Shown: positions 44,674 to 52,987 of the stretch, one piece after another
How the letters are laid out: each line of letters starts with the position of its first letter
How positions within the stretch are numbered: the first letter of the stretch is position 1
Origin: Limnohabitans sp. G3-2
GTDB taxonomy: Bacteria; Pseudomonadota; Gammaproteobacteria; Burkholderiales; Burkholderiaceae_C
Direction of reading: 5' to 3'
Length of the DNA stretch: 64,000 bases
Assembly (NCBI RefSeq): GCF_002778275.1
Contig: NZ_NESG01000004.1
Span: 62,001-126,000, forward strand
Program-made: the position numbers and the translations under genes
Notes under the pieces: model-generated
Database searches by the model: none
Told to the model about the DNA's origin: nothing
What the model saw: the letters and a program-made list of their open reading frames with translations, nothing else

Positions 44674-45105
44674 ATGTCCGACATGATCCGTCCTGAGACC
44701 GAGGCTTCTTCTTGGGAGGCCGCTTTGCTGGCTGCACCCGATGCGGTTTCGCGTCTGGCGGACATTTTGGGTTTGGAGTTTGAGGCCCTGAAAGTGCGCG
44801 ATCTGAGCGCTTTCGAGGCCATTCAAGATGAAAAAAACGGCCTGCTGCAAAAGCTGGCCCTGTTGGCCGAGTGGGCTGCCCCGCAAAACCCTGTGCCCTT
44901 GCCGTGGCAGCAACTGCAGGACAGCTTGCGCCAGTGCAAGCAAGACCATTTGCGCAACATCCAACTGCTGCAGCGCCAATTGCAGGCGGTCAAAGGCACT
45001 TTGCAAGCCTTGCAAGGGGATTCAGCCGGGCCCGCCGTGGATTTGTACGACCGCATGGGCCAAATCGCCCGTCGCCCCGGCGCCTGGGGTTACCAGCTCG
45101 CCTGA
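44674..45105 (+). CDS. flgN: FlgK/FlgL export chaperone FlgN
   Basis: 143 residues, all-helical with Leu/Gln-rich heptads (LQDSLRQCKQDHLRNIQLLQ, RQLQAVKGTLQAL), consistent with the FlgN family. It escorts the junction proteins FlgK and FlgL to the export gate. Placement directly after flgM is typical. Sequence conservation in this family is low, so the call rests partly on position. Confidence 0.87.
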   Translation: MSDMIRPETEASSWEAALLAAPDAVSRLADILGLEFEALKVRDLSAFEAIQDEKNGLLQKLALLAEWAAPQNPVPLPWQQLQDSLRQCKQDHLRNIQLLQRQLQAVKGTLQALQGDSAGPAVDLYDRMGQIARRPGAWGYQLA

Positions 45106-45133
45106 ATCGGCCCCGACCTGAGGCGGCGCGCTG

Positions 45134-45415
45134 TCAGGTCCGCTTTTTCTCGTCCCCTGGACGCATGCCTTTGAGCCAATAGACCCACGACAAAATGACC
45201 GCCACCGCGGTGTACATCTCGGGGGGGATCTCGGCCTCCAGGTCCACCCGGCTGAGCAGCGCCAGCAATTGCGGGTCTTGCGCCACATACACCCCATGCT
45301 TCAAAGCTTCTTCGATGATTTTTTGGGCCAAGTCGTCTTGCCCTTTGGCGCTGATGACCGGGGTTTTCCGGGCACCGTACTCCAGTGCAATGGCTTCTTT
45401 GAGGGGGCTTTTCAT
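45134..45415 (-). CDS. FlhB C-terminal-domain-like protein (FlhX type)
   Basis: 93 residues corresponding only to the cytoplasmic C-terminal domain of FlhB/YscU exporters: AIALEYGARKTPVISAKGQD, IIEEALKHGVYVAQDPQLLA and EIPPEMYTAVAVILSWVYWL. The membrane part and the NPxH cleavage site are absent. FlhX-type proteins can partly replace the FlhB tail or modulate export switching. It overlaps the second FliK-like gene by ATGA, a pairing that suggests joint control of substrate switching. The full FlhB is at 57655-58818. Confidence 0.88.
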   Translation of the reverse strand: MKSPLKEAIALEYGARKTPVISAKGQDDLAQKIIEEALKHGVYVAQDPQLLALLSRVDLEAEIPPEMYTAVAVILSWVYWLKGMRPGDEKKRT

Positions 45416-46533
45416 GTTTGCACGTCCAGCAAACTGCCCATGCCGGGGGGCGCATGCGGCATGGGGTCATTCGGGCCTTGACCGTGGATGATCTGAAGCC
45501 GGGTCATGTTCAGACCGGCGCTGTCGAGTTCTTGTTCCAGGTTGCTGGCCAAGGCTTTGGCGCGCGCCACGACATCTTCGCGCTCGGCCCACATGACCAT
45601 GTCGACATCGGTTTGCTCGCTGATGCGGGTTTGCAGCCAGACTTCGCCCAAATCCCGGTTGCGGGTGTGCAGGTGGATGACCAAGGGGGGCTTGGCTTGG
45701 CCAGCTTGTTGCCGGCCCCGTGTCCAGCGCATGGTCACAGGTTCGGCGTCGGCAAAGGGCAGCATCATGGAAAACACCCACTCGCGGCCATCGATCCTTT
45801 CTTGCCCCATCAATTGACGCGACTCGATGTCGTCCAGGCTGTCACCGATCAGCCCCTCTTTGTCCACGGCCGAGCCCCCGCGCATGAGCTGGCGCAAGAT
45901 GCTTTTCAAATCGATCAGGCCCGCCCCCATGCCTTGGGCCAGCAGGTTTTCGGTCATGAAGCCGCTGCGCTGCATGGCTTGTTGCAGTTTTTCGGGCGTC
46001 AGTTGCGCCATGCTGGGGCGCAACTTGAGCCATTGCTGCAGGGCCTGCAGGCCCGGTGCGGAGGCTTGCAGCCCTTGCAGCATGCCTTCGAGCACACCGG
46101 GCCTGAGCAATTGGGCCAGCGCTTGCATGTCGGGCGGCCGAAAGCCCAGTTGCTCGGTGCGGCCCGGCAGCGCTGGCGCTGCGCTGGCCGAGGCTGCTGA
46201 GGCGGCTGGGGTGGATGCGGGCGCGGCTTGCAACGGGCGCAGCACAATGGCGCCGTTGGCCAGCACCTGAACCCTGAACAAAGCCGTGTCGCCCGAAGCC
46301 AGCCGCAAACCTGCGGGCAAGTCTTTGGGCAGGTCGATGTAGGCCCCGGGTTGGAGGTTTTGCAGGTTCAGCCGCATGGCGTCGAGTTTGGACTCGAGCG
46401 TGCCTTGCACCACTTGGCCATCGCGCAAACCGAGCTCGGCTGCGGTCCGCTCGATGACGAGCGGCAGCTTGCCTTCCAGGTAAATGGTGGGCGTTCTGGG
46501 GGTGAGGTGGGCGGTTTCGGCCCCTGTGATCAT
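45412..46533 (-). CDS. Second FliK-like hook-length control protein
   Basis: 373 residues. The C-terminal Flg_hook domain is recognisable (MMLPFADAEPVTMRWTRGRQ, LGEVWLQTRISEQTDVDMVM, LASNLEQELDSAGLNMTRLQ), after an Ala/Gln/Leu-rich middle. The N end (TIYLEGKLPLVIERTAAELG) differs from classical FliK. The classical fliK copy is at 62959. This copy is paired with the FlhB-tail gene and lies in the H-ring operon. It may set export switching together with the FlhX-type protein; that is an inference. Confidence 0.8.
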   Translation of the reverse strand: MITGAETAHLTPRTPTIYLEGKLPLVIERTAAELGLRDGQVVQGTLESKLDAMRLNLQNLQPGAYIDLPKDLPAGLRLASGDTALFRVQVLANGAIVLRPLQAAPASTPAASAASASAAPALPGRTEQLGFRPPDMQALAQLLRPGVLEGMLQGLQASAPGLQALQQWLKLRPSMAQLTPEKLQQAMQRSGFMTENLLAQGMGAGLIDLKSILRQLMRGGSAVDKEGLIGDSLDDIESRQLMGQERIDGREWVFSMMLPFADAEPVTMRWTRGRQQAGQAKPPLVIHLHTRNRDLGEVWLQTRISEQTDVDMVMWAEREDVVARAKALASNLEQELDSAGLNMTRLQIIHGQGPNDPMPHAPPGMGSLLDVQT

Positions 46534-46555
46534 GCCGCAGTGCCTGTGTCCGGTT

Positions 46556-47095
46556 TCAAGGAAAGCGCACCCAACGGCGTTTGTCAGGACCTGTATGGGA
46601 TGCCTCAGCGTCCTCTTTCACGGCCGGAGCTTGAAACAAGGCCGCCGCTTGTGGGCTTTGGGCCAAGATGTGCTGGCGCAGGGCCTCCACCGAAGGCAAG
46701 GCCAGGACCGTCCCCGGGCGAACGGGGTAGGTGCTGCCTTTGGGGAAAATTTTCGGGTTGGCCTTGGCCAAGGCTTGTCGCATGAACTCGTCTTTCAAGG
46801 GCATGCCCGGCAGGCCGCGCCTTAAAACGGCGTCAATGCTTTCGCCTTTTTGAACGGTGATGAGCGTGCCTGCAGCGGCAGGGCTGGCGGAGCCACTGTC
46901 TGCCTGTGCCGATGCGCTGTCAGCGCCGCCCAAAGGGGTGGACAGGACTTTGAGCGCAGAAGCCGCAGCGGCCGTGGTTTCAGCCGCTTGGGCGCCTGGC
47001 AGGGCCATGGCGGTGGCGGCCACCAGCAGTCCACAGACCACCCCAAACAGGCGACCCGTCGTTGGCTGAGGGGAGAGGGCAGTGCGAGGGCTCAT
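46556..47095 (-). CDS. Periplasmic LysM/FimV-like protein
   Basis: 179 residues with a signal peptide (about 1-38, ending PGAQA). After a low-complexity Ala/Ser stretch comes a single LysM/FimV-like module: LITVQKGESIDAVLRRGLPG, DEFMRQALAKANPKIFPKGS and YPVRPGTVLALPS. Such modules bind peptidoglycan or guide polar assembly. It lies between the flgT-like and second fliK-like genes, so a role in anchoring the flagellar ring is plausible but unproven. Confidence 0.7.
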   Translation of the reverse strand: MSPRTALSPQPTTGRLFGVVCGLLVAATAMALPGAQAAETTAAAASALKVLSTPLGGADSASAQADSGSASPAAAGTLITVQKGESIDAVLRRGLPGMPLKDEFMRQALAKANPKIFPKGSTYPVRPGTVLALPSVEALRQHILAQSPQAAALFQAPAVKEDAEASHTGPDKRRWVRFP

Positions 47096-47130
47096 GTTCA
47101 GGGGGTCCAGGGTGGGTTCAAACGGTCAGA

Positions 47131-48366
47131 TCAGAGTGGCAAGGCCATCCAGTGGCCTTGCGCCGCCAAGGTGGGGCCCGCCAATTGTTGCAGTTCGGTG
47201 CGATCGCGCCCCACGTTGACCACCTGGGCCAGCGCCAGATGCTGCGTGGCGCCCGGCTCCAGCATCTGGCTGGGCACATGGCTGGGGTTGATCAACAACA
47301 CACGGTCACCCGCACGCAAGCCGCTGTCCGTGCCCCCTTGCAGGGTCAGCTTGTCCGCTTCGGTCCGCCGCACATGGAATTGAACCGGCTCGCAGGCCGA
47401 ACGTTTGTCCAGTTGGGCCACCCAAGCTTGCATCTGGAGTTGGAGCTGCTCTTTCAGGCTTTGCACCCAGGCACTGGGATTTTGGCTGGCGTTTTGCGGA
47501 TCGATGCGGATGACCTGTTCCATCTGCCAACGGGGCTCGATCGGACCTTCGCTGGCATGCCGTTCGCCGAGCGTGAAGGTCAAGGTCCAGCGCCAATCTT
47601 GCGCGTTTTTGTTCAGGTCATTCCAAGCTTGGCGCACCGAGTACTCTTGCGCTGGGGCGTGGGGTTTGAGCACCAATTCGGCGGTCCACCCCGTCGGGCT
47701 TTCACTCGGGCCGGTCAAGGCCCGAAGGTAAGTGTTGTCGGGCGGAGTTGACTTCTTTTGCGCACGCCAGCGCACAGAAGCTTGCATGTGCTGGGTCCAC
47801 GACTGGTCCACCCAATGCATCACCGATTGGCTGGCAAACTGCTGCGCGCCCGTGAAACCGGTGTCCACACGGGTTTGCATCACCAGCGGCAAGCGCCAGG
47901 GGCGGGGAGGGGCCTTGCACTCGGTGGCCTTGGTTTGGGCCGCACGCCAGCCCCAAGGCAGCACCTCGGCACTGACCTGTGGCGGCGTGTCTTGCTCGTC
48001 TTGTAAATAAGAGAGCACGCGCACGCCCCGAACCTCAGCTTGCGATTGGAAATGGGCACTTTCATGCAGGGCGCCTTTGTCATCGATCCAGGCACTGCTG
48101 AGCACGCGGGTGGGGCGATCGATGGTGGCCTGCAAAATGGCCTGGCGAATCGCGCCCAGTTGGGCCTCGTGTTGTTTGGCCGTTGGCGAGCGGGTCGCCC
48201 GGCTGTCCTTTCGGACCGTGGCTTGGGCTGCAGCGCCATCGCCCATCGCCGGACTGGCCACTGGGCTGTTCTGCGCCTGAGCCAGCAGGGTCATGGCGCA
48301 GCCCAGCGCCAAAGCCGAGATGCGGCCAAGTCGACGGGTGCTGTGGGAGAGGGCTTGCGGGGACAT
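47131..48366 (-). CDS. FlgT-like flagellar H-ring protein
   Basis: 411 residues with a signal peptide (about 1-32, ending LLAQAQ). Three regions can be seen: an N part resembling LPP20/FlgT-N folds (IRQAILQATIDRPTRVLSSA), a middle domain, and a C-terminal barrel-like domain (TLQGGTDSGLRAGDRVLLIN; LALAQVVNVGRDRTELQQLA) similar to FlgT C-terminal domains. In Vibrio FlgT builds the H-ring around the LP ring and recruits stators, next to FlgO/FlgP. Here it follows an FlgP-like lipoprotein gene by four bases. Overall similarity is low, so the call leans on domain pattern and position. Confidence 0.6.
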   Translation of the reverse strand: MSPQALSHSTRRLGRISALALGCAMTLLAQAQNSPVASPAMGDGAAAQATVRKDSRATRSPTAKQHEAQLGAIRQAILQATIDRPTRVLSSAWIDDKGALHESAHFQSQAEVRGVRVLSYLQDEQDTPPQVSAEVLPWGWRAAQTKATECKAPPRPWRLPLVMQTRVDTGFTGAQQFASQSVMHWVDQSWTQHMQASVRWRAQKKSTPPDNTYLRALTGPSESPTGWTAELVLKPHAPAQEYSVRQAWNDLNKNAQDWRWTLTFTLGERHASEGPIEPRWQMEQVIRIDPQNASQNPSAWVQSLKEQLQLQMQAWVAQLDKRSACEPVQFHVRRTEADKLTLQGGTDSGLRAGDRVLLINPSHVPSQMLEPGATQHLALAQVVNVGRDRTELQQLAGPTLAAQGHWMALPL

Positions 48367-48370
48367 GGTG

Positions 48371-48862
48371 TCAGCGGCGGCGAGCAGCCAGCTGGTTCAG
48401 GTACAGGCTGCGCAGGTCACGCACCACATGTTGGTCCAGCGACAGTGTGGTCTCGTACGTGTCTTCACCCACGGGGGCAATGCTGACCAGCACAGCGCCG
48501 TAAATCACCCCTTCGACTTTGGCCCGGAAGGTGTCGCTCATGACGGTCATGTCGGCCACCGTGGTGGTGGCGTCAAGTTGCTGGCCGTACACCTGCTCGG
48601 TCAGCGAGCGGTAGGCGTCCAGCTTGGAGGCGCGAATGGCCAAGAGGCGTTGTTGGGCGGGGTTCTTGTGGTTTTGCACGCTGATGACCGCGTACCCTGT
48701 GGCCACCAAGGTTTCGCGTTTCTCAACCAGCGGCGTGATCATCGAGGCTGTGCTGGGCGCGGCCGCTGGGGTGGCTTTGAGCGCATTCAAAGACAGGGTG
48801 TCGCAGCCCGCCAAGGCGGCCAAGCAGAGCAGAGAGACCGCCAGGGATCGGTGAAAAGTCAT
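48371..48862 (-). CDS. FlgP-like/LPP20 family lipoprotein
   Basis: 163 residues from the ATG at 48862. A lipoprotein signal ends LAALAGC (Cys20). The rest is an LPP20-type domain (VATGYAVISVQNHKNPAQQR, LLAIRASKLDAYRSLTEQVY, GVIYGAVLVSIAPVGEDTYE), the family of FlgP and of the Helicobacter Lpp20. FlgP forms outer-membrane discs around the motor in Vibrio and Campylobacter. It is the first gene of the H-ring unit, with a sigma-28-like promoter at 48926-48952. The in-frame stretch upstream of 48862 is not included, as it has no signal or ribosome site. Confidence 0.75.
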   Translation of the reverse strand: MTFHRSLAVSLLCLAALAGCDTLSLNALKATPAAAPSTASMITPLVEKRETLVATGYAVISVQNHKNPAQQRLLAIRASKLDAYRSLTEQVYGQQLDATTTVADMTVMSDTFRAKVEGVIYGAVLVSIAPVGEDTYETTLSLDQHVVRDLRSLYLNQLAARRR

Positions 48863-48925
48863 CTTGAAACTCCAGTGGCTGGACAAGGCAACATGCCATA
48901 GCCCAGCTGATTTATCTTGATGGAA

Positions 48926-48952
48926 GTATCGACAGCACATGGGAAGTCTTGA
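48926..48952 (-). promoter_or_regulatory. Possible sigma-28 promoter of the flgP-like operon
   Basis: On the minus strand TCAAGACT, 11 bases, then GTCGATAC: 5/8 and 6/8 against the consensus with exact spacing, about 64 bases before the flgP-like start. Confidence 0.5.
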
Positions 48953-49057
48953 GGGCTCATGCGTGCTTTCACCGTCGAATAGAGCAGGCCGAGGGGCGCC
49001 ATGTGCTGTAAAAAACCACAATTCGAGGGGACTGGGTCCTTAAGTTACCATTTTCAA

Positions 49058-49087
49058 TTGGTCAAAGTGTGAATTTTGATTTATAAA
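49058..49087 (+). promoter_or_regulatory. Possible sigma-70 promoter of the sigma-54 activator gene
   Basis: TTGGTC, 18 bases, TATAAA. The -10 matches 5/6; the -35 has only the TTG half. No sigma-54 or sigma-28 site was seen on this strand, in line with a master regulator expressed from a vegetative promoter. Confidence 0.35.
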
Positions 49088-49112
49088 CAGAAATATTGTC
49101 ATTTGTGTCATT

Positions 49113-49129
49113 TTCAACACTGTGTTGAA
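49113..49129. repeat. Operator-like dyad upstream of the sigma-54 activator gene
   Basis: TTCAACAC and GTGTTGAA are perfect inverted 8-mers around one T. It lies about 25 bases downstream of the possible -10 and 61 bases before the start codon, a position suited to repression or autoregulation. Confidence 0.6.
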
Positions 49130-49190
49130 GAGACCTCTGTGATCGCCCAACACCCCCTCTGATGCCCCACGGTCCTTGGCCCATTCTTGG

Positions 49191-50465
49191 ATGAAACCTC
49201 GCAACCACCCCCTCATCATTGGTGACAGTCAAGCCACGCTTTTCCTGCGCGACTTGATCAAAACCCTGTCGGCGTCGGCCTCGACCGCGCTGATCACCGG
49301 GGAGAGTGGTACGGGCAAAGAATTGGTGGCGCAGTCGCTGCACATGCAAGGCCCTCGCGCCGACGGCCCTTTTGTGCCCATCAACTGTGGCGCCATTCCG
49401 CGTGACTTGATCGAGAGCGAGCTGTTTGGCCACCGAAAAGGCAGTTTCACCGGAGCGGTCTCGGACCGTTTGGGGCGGTTTGAGCTCGCCCACGGGGGCA
49501 CGCTGTTCCTGGATGAAATCGGCGATTTGCCGATGGACATGCAAGTCAAGCTGCTGCGCGTGCTGCAAGAGCGTTGCATCTTGCCTGTGGGCGCTTCCAA
49601 AGAGGTACCTCTGGATGTGCGCGTGGTGGCCGCGACCCATAAAAAACTGGAAGCCGAGGTCGAAGCCGGCCGTTTCCGGGAAGATTTGTATTACCGCATC
49701 AACGTCTTGCCTGTGACCACCACGCCACTGCGTGAGCGGCCATCCGATGTGGCAGCCTTGCTGCATTTTTATGCCGAAAAGCACGCGCTGCCGCACATCC
49801 GGGCGGTGCGTTTTGCCCCTGAGATGATGCAGCTCATGCAGAGCTACACCTGGCCGGGCAATGTGCGGGAATTGTCCAACCTGGTTGACCGTTTTTCCAC
49901 CCTCTACCCCGCCCAAGTCCTGCATGTTCAAACCGTTCCAGCCTGCATGATGCCGCTGGGCATGGCGGCCTTGCAGGCCGAGTGGCTGGCCAAAAACGGT
50001 TTGACGGCGCCTGCGACTTTCCAGCCTTCCATGGAAGACGACGTGGCCGTGTCGCAAGTGGTCGTGCCGGCAGAAGACGCCTTGCTTTTTGGCGTGCCCC
50101 AAGGCGCGCAGAGCTTGGGGGCTTCACCGTTTGACCGCGAAGACGATCCGATGTCGCACTTGTTGTCGAGCCCCTCTGGCTCTTTCAGCATGCCCGTCAA
50201 AGCGTTCAGTCCCGCACCCTTGTCGGCATCGAACGATGAAATCAACGAGGTCGAGCAAGCGATCTTGCTGGCGCAGGGCATCCAAACCTTGCCGCCTGAA
50301 GGCATGTCGCTCAAGCAGCATTTGGTGGAAGTTGAGCGCAGCTTGATTGAGCAAGCCTTGGCACGGACCCAAGGCAATGTGTCTCAAACGGCCAAGCTGC
50401 TCCAATTGCAACGCACGACCTTGATCGAAAAAATCAACAAGTACGAGCTGCGCAACGTGGCTTGA
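49191..50465 (+). CDS. Sigma-54 dependent activator, FleQ/FlgR-like, lacking an N-terminal sensor domain
   Basis: 424 residues from the ATG at 49191 (a TTG at 49176 is also possible). The AAA+ domain starts almost at once: Walker A GESGTGKE (37-44), sigma-54 contact loop GSFTGA (84-89), Walker B LFLDEIGD (105-112) and the Arg-finger region DLYYRINVLP. It ends near residue 245. An unusual linker of about 130 residues follows, then a Fis-type HTH (ALARTQGNVSQTAKLLQLQR). No receiver or FleQ domain precedes the AAA+ core. It is the obvious candidate to activate the two sigma-54 promoters seen here. Confidence 0.9.
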   Translation: MKPRNHPLIIGDSQATLFLRDLIKTLSASASTALITGESGTGKELVAQSLHMQGPRADGPFVPINCGAIPRDLIESELFGHRKGSFTGAVSDRLGRFELAHGGTLFLDEIGDLPMDMQVKLLRVLQERCILPVGASKEVPLDVRVVAATHKKLEAEVEAGRFREDLYYRINVLPVTTTPLRERPSDVAALLHFYAEKHALPHIRAVRFAPEMMQLMQSYTWPGNVRELSNLVDRFSTLYPAQVLHVQTVPACMMPLGMAALQAEWLAKNGLTAPATFQPSMEDDVAVSQVVVPAEDALLFGVPQGAQSLGASPFDREDDPMSHLLSSPSGSFSMPVKAFSPAPLSASNDEINEVEQAILLAQGIQTLPPEGMSLKQHLVEVERSLIEQALARTQGNVSQTAKLLQLQRTTLIEKINKYELRNVA

Positions 50466-50534
50466 AGCGAGCCCAGCCGCTGCACCGGGTTCGCCCTGGC
50501 GCGGGTGAAAGGCGACGCCCTTGAGCGCAGGGTC

Positions 50535-51038
50535 TCAAAAGGGTGGTTTGATCACGTGGGCGCAGGTGCCCTTGATGAGCTTGACGGTGCGCCCGTCCGA
50601 CAGACTCAGGGATTGTTCGAAACGACCGGTTTTGCGGTCCACCACAAACTCTTCGCCAGAGATCATGACGCCAAAGCGTTGGAACATGGCGGGACGGTAA
50701 ACCTTGACGCGAGTGCCCATCAGCGTGAGCGTGCCTGCACGGCTTTCGGAGATGGCAATGCGGCCTTGGTACCAGCCAGACTTTTGGTCGAAATCAACTT
50801 GCGCCATGGCCACACGCGAGGGCTCGTTTTCTTTGATGCCCAGTGCCAATTGACCGTCCAGGTCCAGCTCCAACTCACAGATCAAGTCCATCACCCCCTT
50901 GCTGCCGCCGGGCATGCTTTTGGGGGTGGTCAACTCGGCGGACTCTTGGCTTGGGGCTCCCAAGAGGTGCACCAAGCCCCAAATGCCCCCCATCACCAAA
51001 AGACCGATGGCGATGCCGATGGAGATATTTTTCAGCAT
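50535..51038 (-). CDS. Single-span membrane protein downstream of motB, function unknown
   Basis: 167 residues from the ATG at 51038, with AGAGG seven bases upstream. One N-terminal membrane helix (about 4-26), then a beta-rich soluble domain, probably periplasmic (ELELDLDGQLALGIKENEPS, VMISGEEFVVDRKTGRFEQS, LSLSDGRTVKLIKGTCAHV). It is the fourth gene of the motA unit, 84 bases after motB. No family is recognised; a stator-associated role is inferred from position only. Confidence 0.7.
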   Translation of the reverse strand: MLKNISIGIAIGLLVMGGIWGLVHLLGAPSQESAELTTPKSMPGGSKGVMDLICELELDLDGQLALGIKENEPSRVAMAQVDFDQKSGWYQGRIAISESRAGTLTLMGTRVKVYRPAMFQRFGVMISGEEFVVDRKTGRFEQSLSLSDGRTVKLIKGTCAHVIKPPF

Positions 51039-51122
51039 GGATGAACCTCTCGCTGGGCGTTGTGGGTTGAAAACAGGCAAGTCCTCATGACCGTGGGCTT
51101 GTGCAAAGGGCCAGGGCTGCGG

Positions 51123-52109
51123 TCATTGGTTGAGCACGGTGATGCTGACCCTGCGGTTGCGGGGGTCGGCGGGATTTCCGGGCACATTCGGGTTGGTGTC
51201 GGCCACCCCTTCAATGCGTGAGAACCGGTTGGCCCCGACGCCTTGGCCTTGCATGAACTGGCGGGTGGCATCGGCACGTTCGGTCGACAAAGTCCAGTTG
51301 TTGCGCATGCTCTCGGGCGGGAAGCCGGTGCTGTCGGTGTGGCCACGGATGGCCAATTTGTTGGGCAAGGGCTTCAGGGACTTGGTCACTTCCGACATCA
51401 GGGCGGCCGCCTTGGCCCCCATTTCGGCGCCACCCGAGCCGTACATGGCAAAGTCGGCCTTGTCGATCACCTCGATGCGCAAGCCTTCCTTGTCGCGGGT
51501 GATGCTGACTTGGTCCTTGATCTTCTCGAACTGTTTGCTCTCGGACAGTTTTTGTTTGATCTCTTTTTCCAACTTGTCGAAGTTTTGTTTGTCCTGCTTT
51601 TCGCTGGGCGTGCCTGTGCCGCTTTCCTTGCCGGGGTCTTGTTCCGACGGGCCGTCCTTGTTGTTTTCCTCTTTCGAAGAGCCAAAGCTTTCGCCTGGGC
51701 CGCCCTGGGCCTGTGGCGTCAGGCGCTCGAGCATCGCGGTTTGTTTGGAGGAAAAAGGGAAGCCGTCCGGGTCAATGATGGACGTGCCGCCAAACAGGCC
51801 GTTGGAGCCCGCCAGCTCGCCCATGGCGATCTGGCTGTGCGATGTGGGGCGGAAGTAGTCTGCGACACTTTTGCGCTTGTCTTCGGTGCTGGCACCCAAC
51901 AGCCACATGAGCAAAAAGAAAGCCATCATGGCGGTCATCATGTCGGCCAGCGCGATCTTCCAGGCACCGCCGTGGGCGCCCGCATGGCCATCGTCGGCAA
52001 TGATTTTTTTGACAACGATGATGGGCCGCAGCGCCTCTGCTGCGGCAGCAGCTTCGGCCGCCGCGACTTCCTCGGGCGTCCCTGCTGCGGCTTTGTCTGC
52101 CTCCGCCAT
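51123..52109 (-). CDS. motB: Flagellar stator protein MotB
   Basis: 328 residues from the ATG at 52109, which overlaps the motA stop as TGATG. An Ala-rich N tail, then the single membrane helix with the proton-carrying Asp56 (WKIALADMMTAMMAFFLLMW), an acidic/Lys-rich linker, and a C-terminal OmpA-type peptidoglycan-binding domain (IRGHTDSTGFPPESMRNNW, TRQFMQGQGVGANRFSRIEG). It anchors the stator to the cell wall and conducts protons with MotA. It is longer than many MotB proteins because of the charged linker. Confidence 0.96.
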   Translation of the reverse strand: MAEADKAAAGTPEEVAAAEAAAAAEALRPIIVVKKIIADDGHAGAHGGAWKIALADMMTAMMAFFLLMWLLGASTEDKRKSVADYFRPTSHSQIAMGELAGSNGLFGGTSIIDPDGFPFSSKQTAMLERLTPQAQGGPGESFGSSKEENNKDGPSEQDPGKESGTGTPSEKQDKQNFDKLEKEIKQKLSESKQFEKIKDQVSITRDKEGLRIEVIDKADFAMYGSGGAEMGAKAAALMSEVTKSLKPLPNKLAIRGHTDSTGFPPESMRNNWTLSTERADATRQFMQGQGVGANRFSRIEGVADTNPNVPGNPADPRNRRVSITVLNQ

Positions 52110-52972
52110 CAAGAACCTCGCATGCCGTCGAAGACTTCAGAGAAACTCGGTTGGCTGTGGTGCGAAATGCAGGCACGCGCCGACTCGATGATCAAGGGCT
52201 GCGGATAGCCCCGCAGGTTGCCCACGATCATTTCGCGAATGACGTCAAAGGCCTGGGCATCTTCGTTGATGATTTGCGTCAAGCGACCGGAAAAGGGCTC
52301 GAACATGCCGTAGGCCAAGAACACCCCCATCAGCGTTCCCACCAGGGCGGCGCCAATCAGCGCGCCCAGCACGGGCGGGGGTTGGTCGATCGCGCCCATG
52401 GTTTTCACCACACCCAACACGCAGGCCACAATACCCAGGGCAGGCAAACCACCCGCGATACCGGCCAGCGCAGCAGGCGCCAGCAAAGCTTCGTGGTGGT
52501 GGACCTTGATGGCTTTTTTCATCAAATCGTCCAAAGCATCGGCGTCCAGGTTGCCCTGCGAGATCACCATCAAGCGCAGCGGATCACAAATCATCTGAAC
52601 AATGGAGTGGTCCTTGGCCAATTTGGGAAATTCGCCAAAAATCGCGCTGGAATCGGGGTTCTCTACGTGCGACTCCAACGCCACCACGCCTTCTTTTTTC
52701 ATGACGGCTTGCAACTTGCCCACCAAGAGCATCAAGGCCAGGTAGTCGGCTTGGTGAAAGCTGGGCCCCTTGATGCATTTGCCAATACCGCCCATGGCGG
52801 CTTTGAAGACCGGAAAGCTGTTCGCAATCAAGGAGGCCCCGATGGCGGAGCCCCCAATGATGATGAATTCGAAAGGCGCAGCCTTGATGATGGGGGCCAT
52901 TTTGCCGCCCGCAAGAATGTAGCCACCAAACACGGCGCCGAACACCACTGCCAAACCGATAAAGAAAAACAT
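52109..52972 (-). CDS. motA: Flagellar stator protein MotA
   Basis: 287 residues with four membrane helices (about 1-20, 30-50, 165-190 and 200-225). Typical MotA segments include FEFIIIGGSAIGASLIANSF, the cytoplasmic rotor-contact region RLMVISQGNLDADALDDLMK and GIVACVLGVVKTMGAIDQPP, which carries the conserved Pro. It forms the proton channel with MotB and pushes FliG. AAGGG precedes the ATG; the gene lies 15 bases after the 60-residue membrane protein gene. Confidence 0.97.
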   Translation of the reverse strand: MFFFIGLAVVFGAVFGGYILAGGKMAPIIKAAPFEFIIIGGSAIGASLIANSFPVFKAAMGGIGKCIKGPSFHQADYLALMLLVGKLQAVMKKEGVVALESHVENPDSSAIFGEFPKLAKDHSIVQMICDPLRLMVISQGNLDADALDDLMKKAIKVHHHEALLAPAALAGIAGGLPALGIVACVLGVVKTMGAIDQPPPVLGALIGAALVGTLMGVFLAYGMFEPFSGRLTQIINEDAQAFDVIREMIVGNLRGYPQPLIIESARACISHHSQPSFSEVFDGMRGS

Positions 52973-52987
52973 GCTGGCCCTTTTGTT

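Larger units (their letters stand above)
48863..49190. other. Divergent control region between the flgP-like gene and the sigma-54 activator
   Basis: It holds a sigma-28-like site for the leftward operon (48926-48952), a possible sigma-70 site for the rightward activator gene (49058-49087) and a 17-base dyad (49113-49129). From about 49010 to 49130 it is AT-rich. A long open frame crosses it leftwards from 49021, but only the part from 48862 is coding. Confidence 0.6.

Noticed and set aside
49062..50102. 346-residue minus-strand open frame
   Set aside because: It is antisense to the sigma-54 activator gene, which has complete AAA+ motifs; the frame is a GC-bias shadow.
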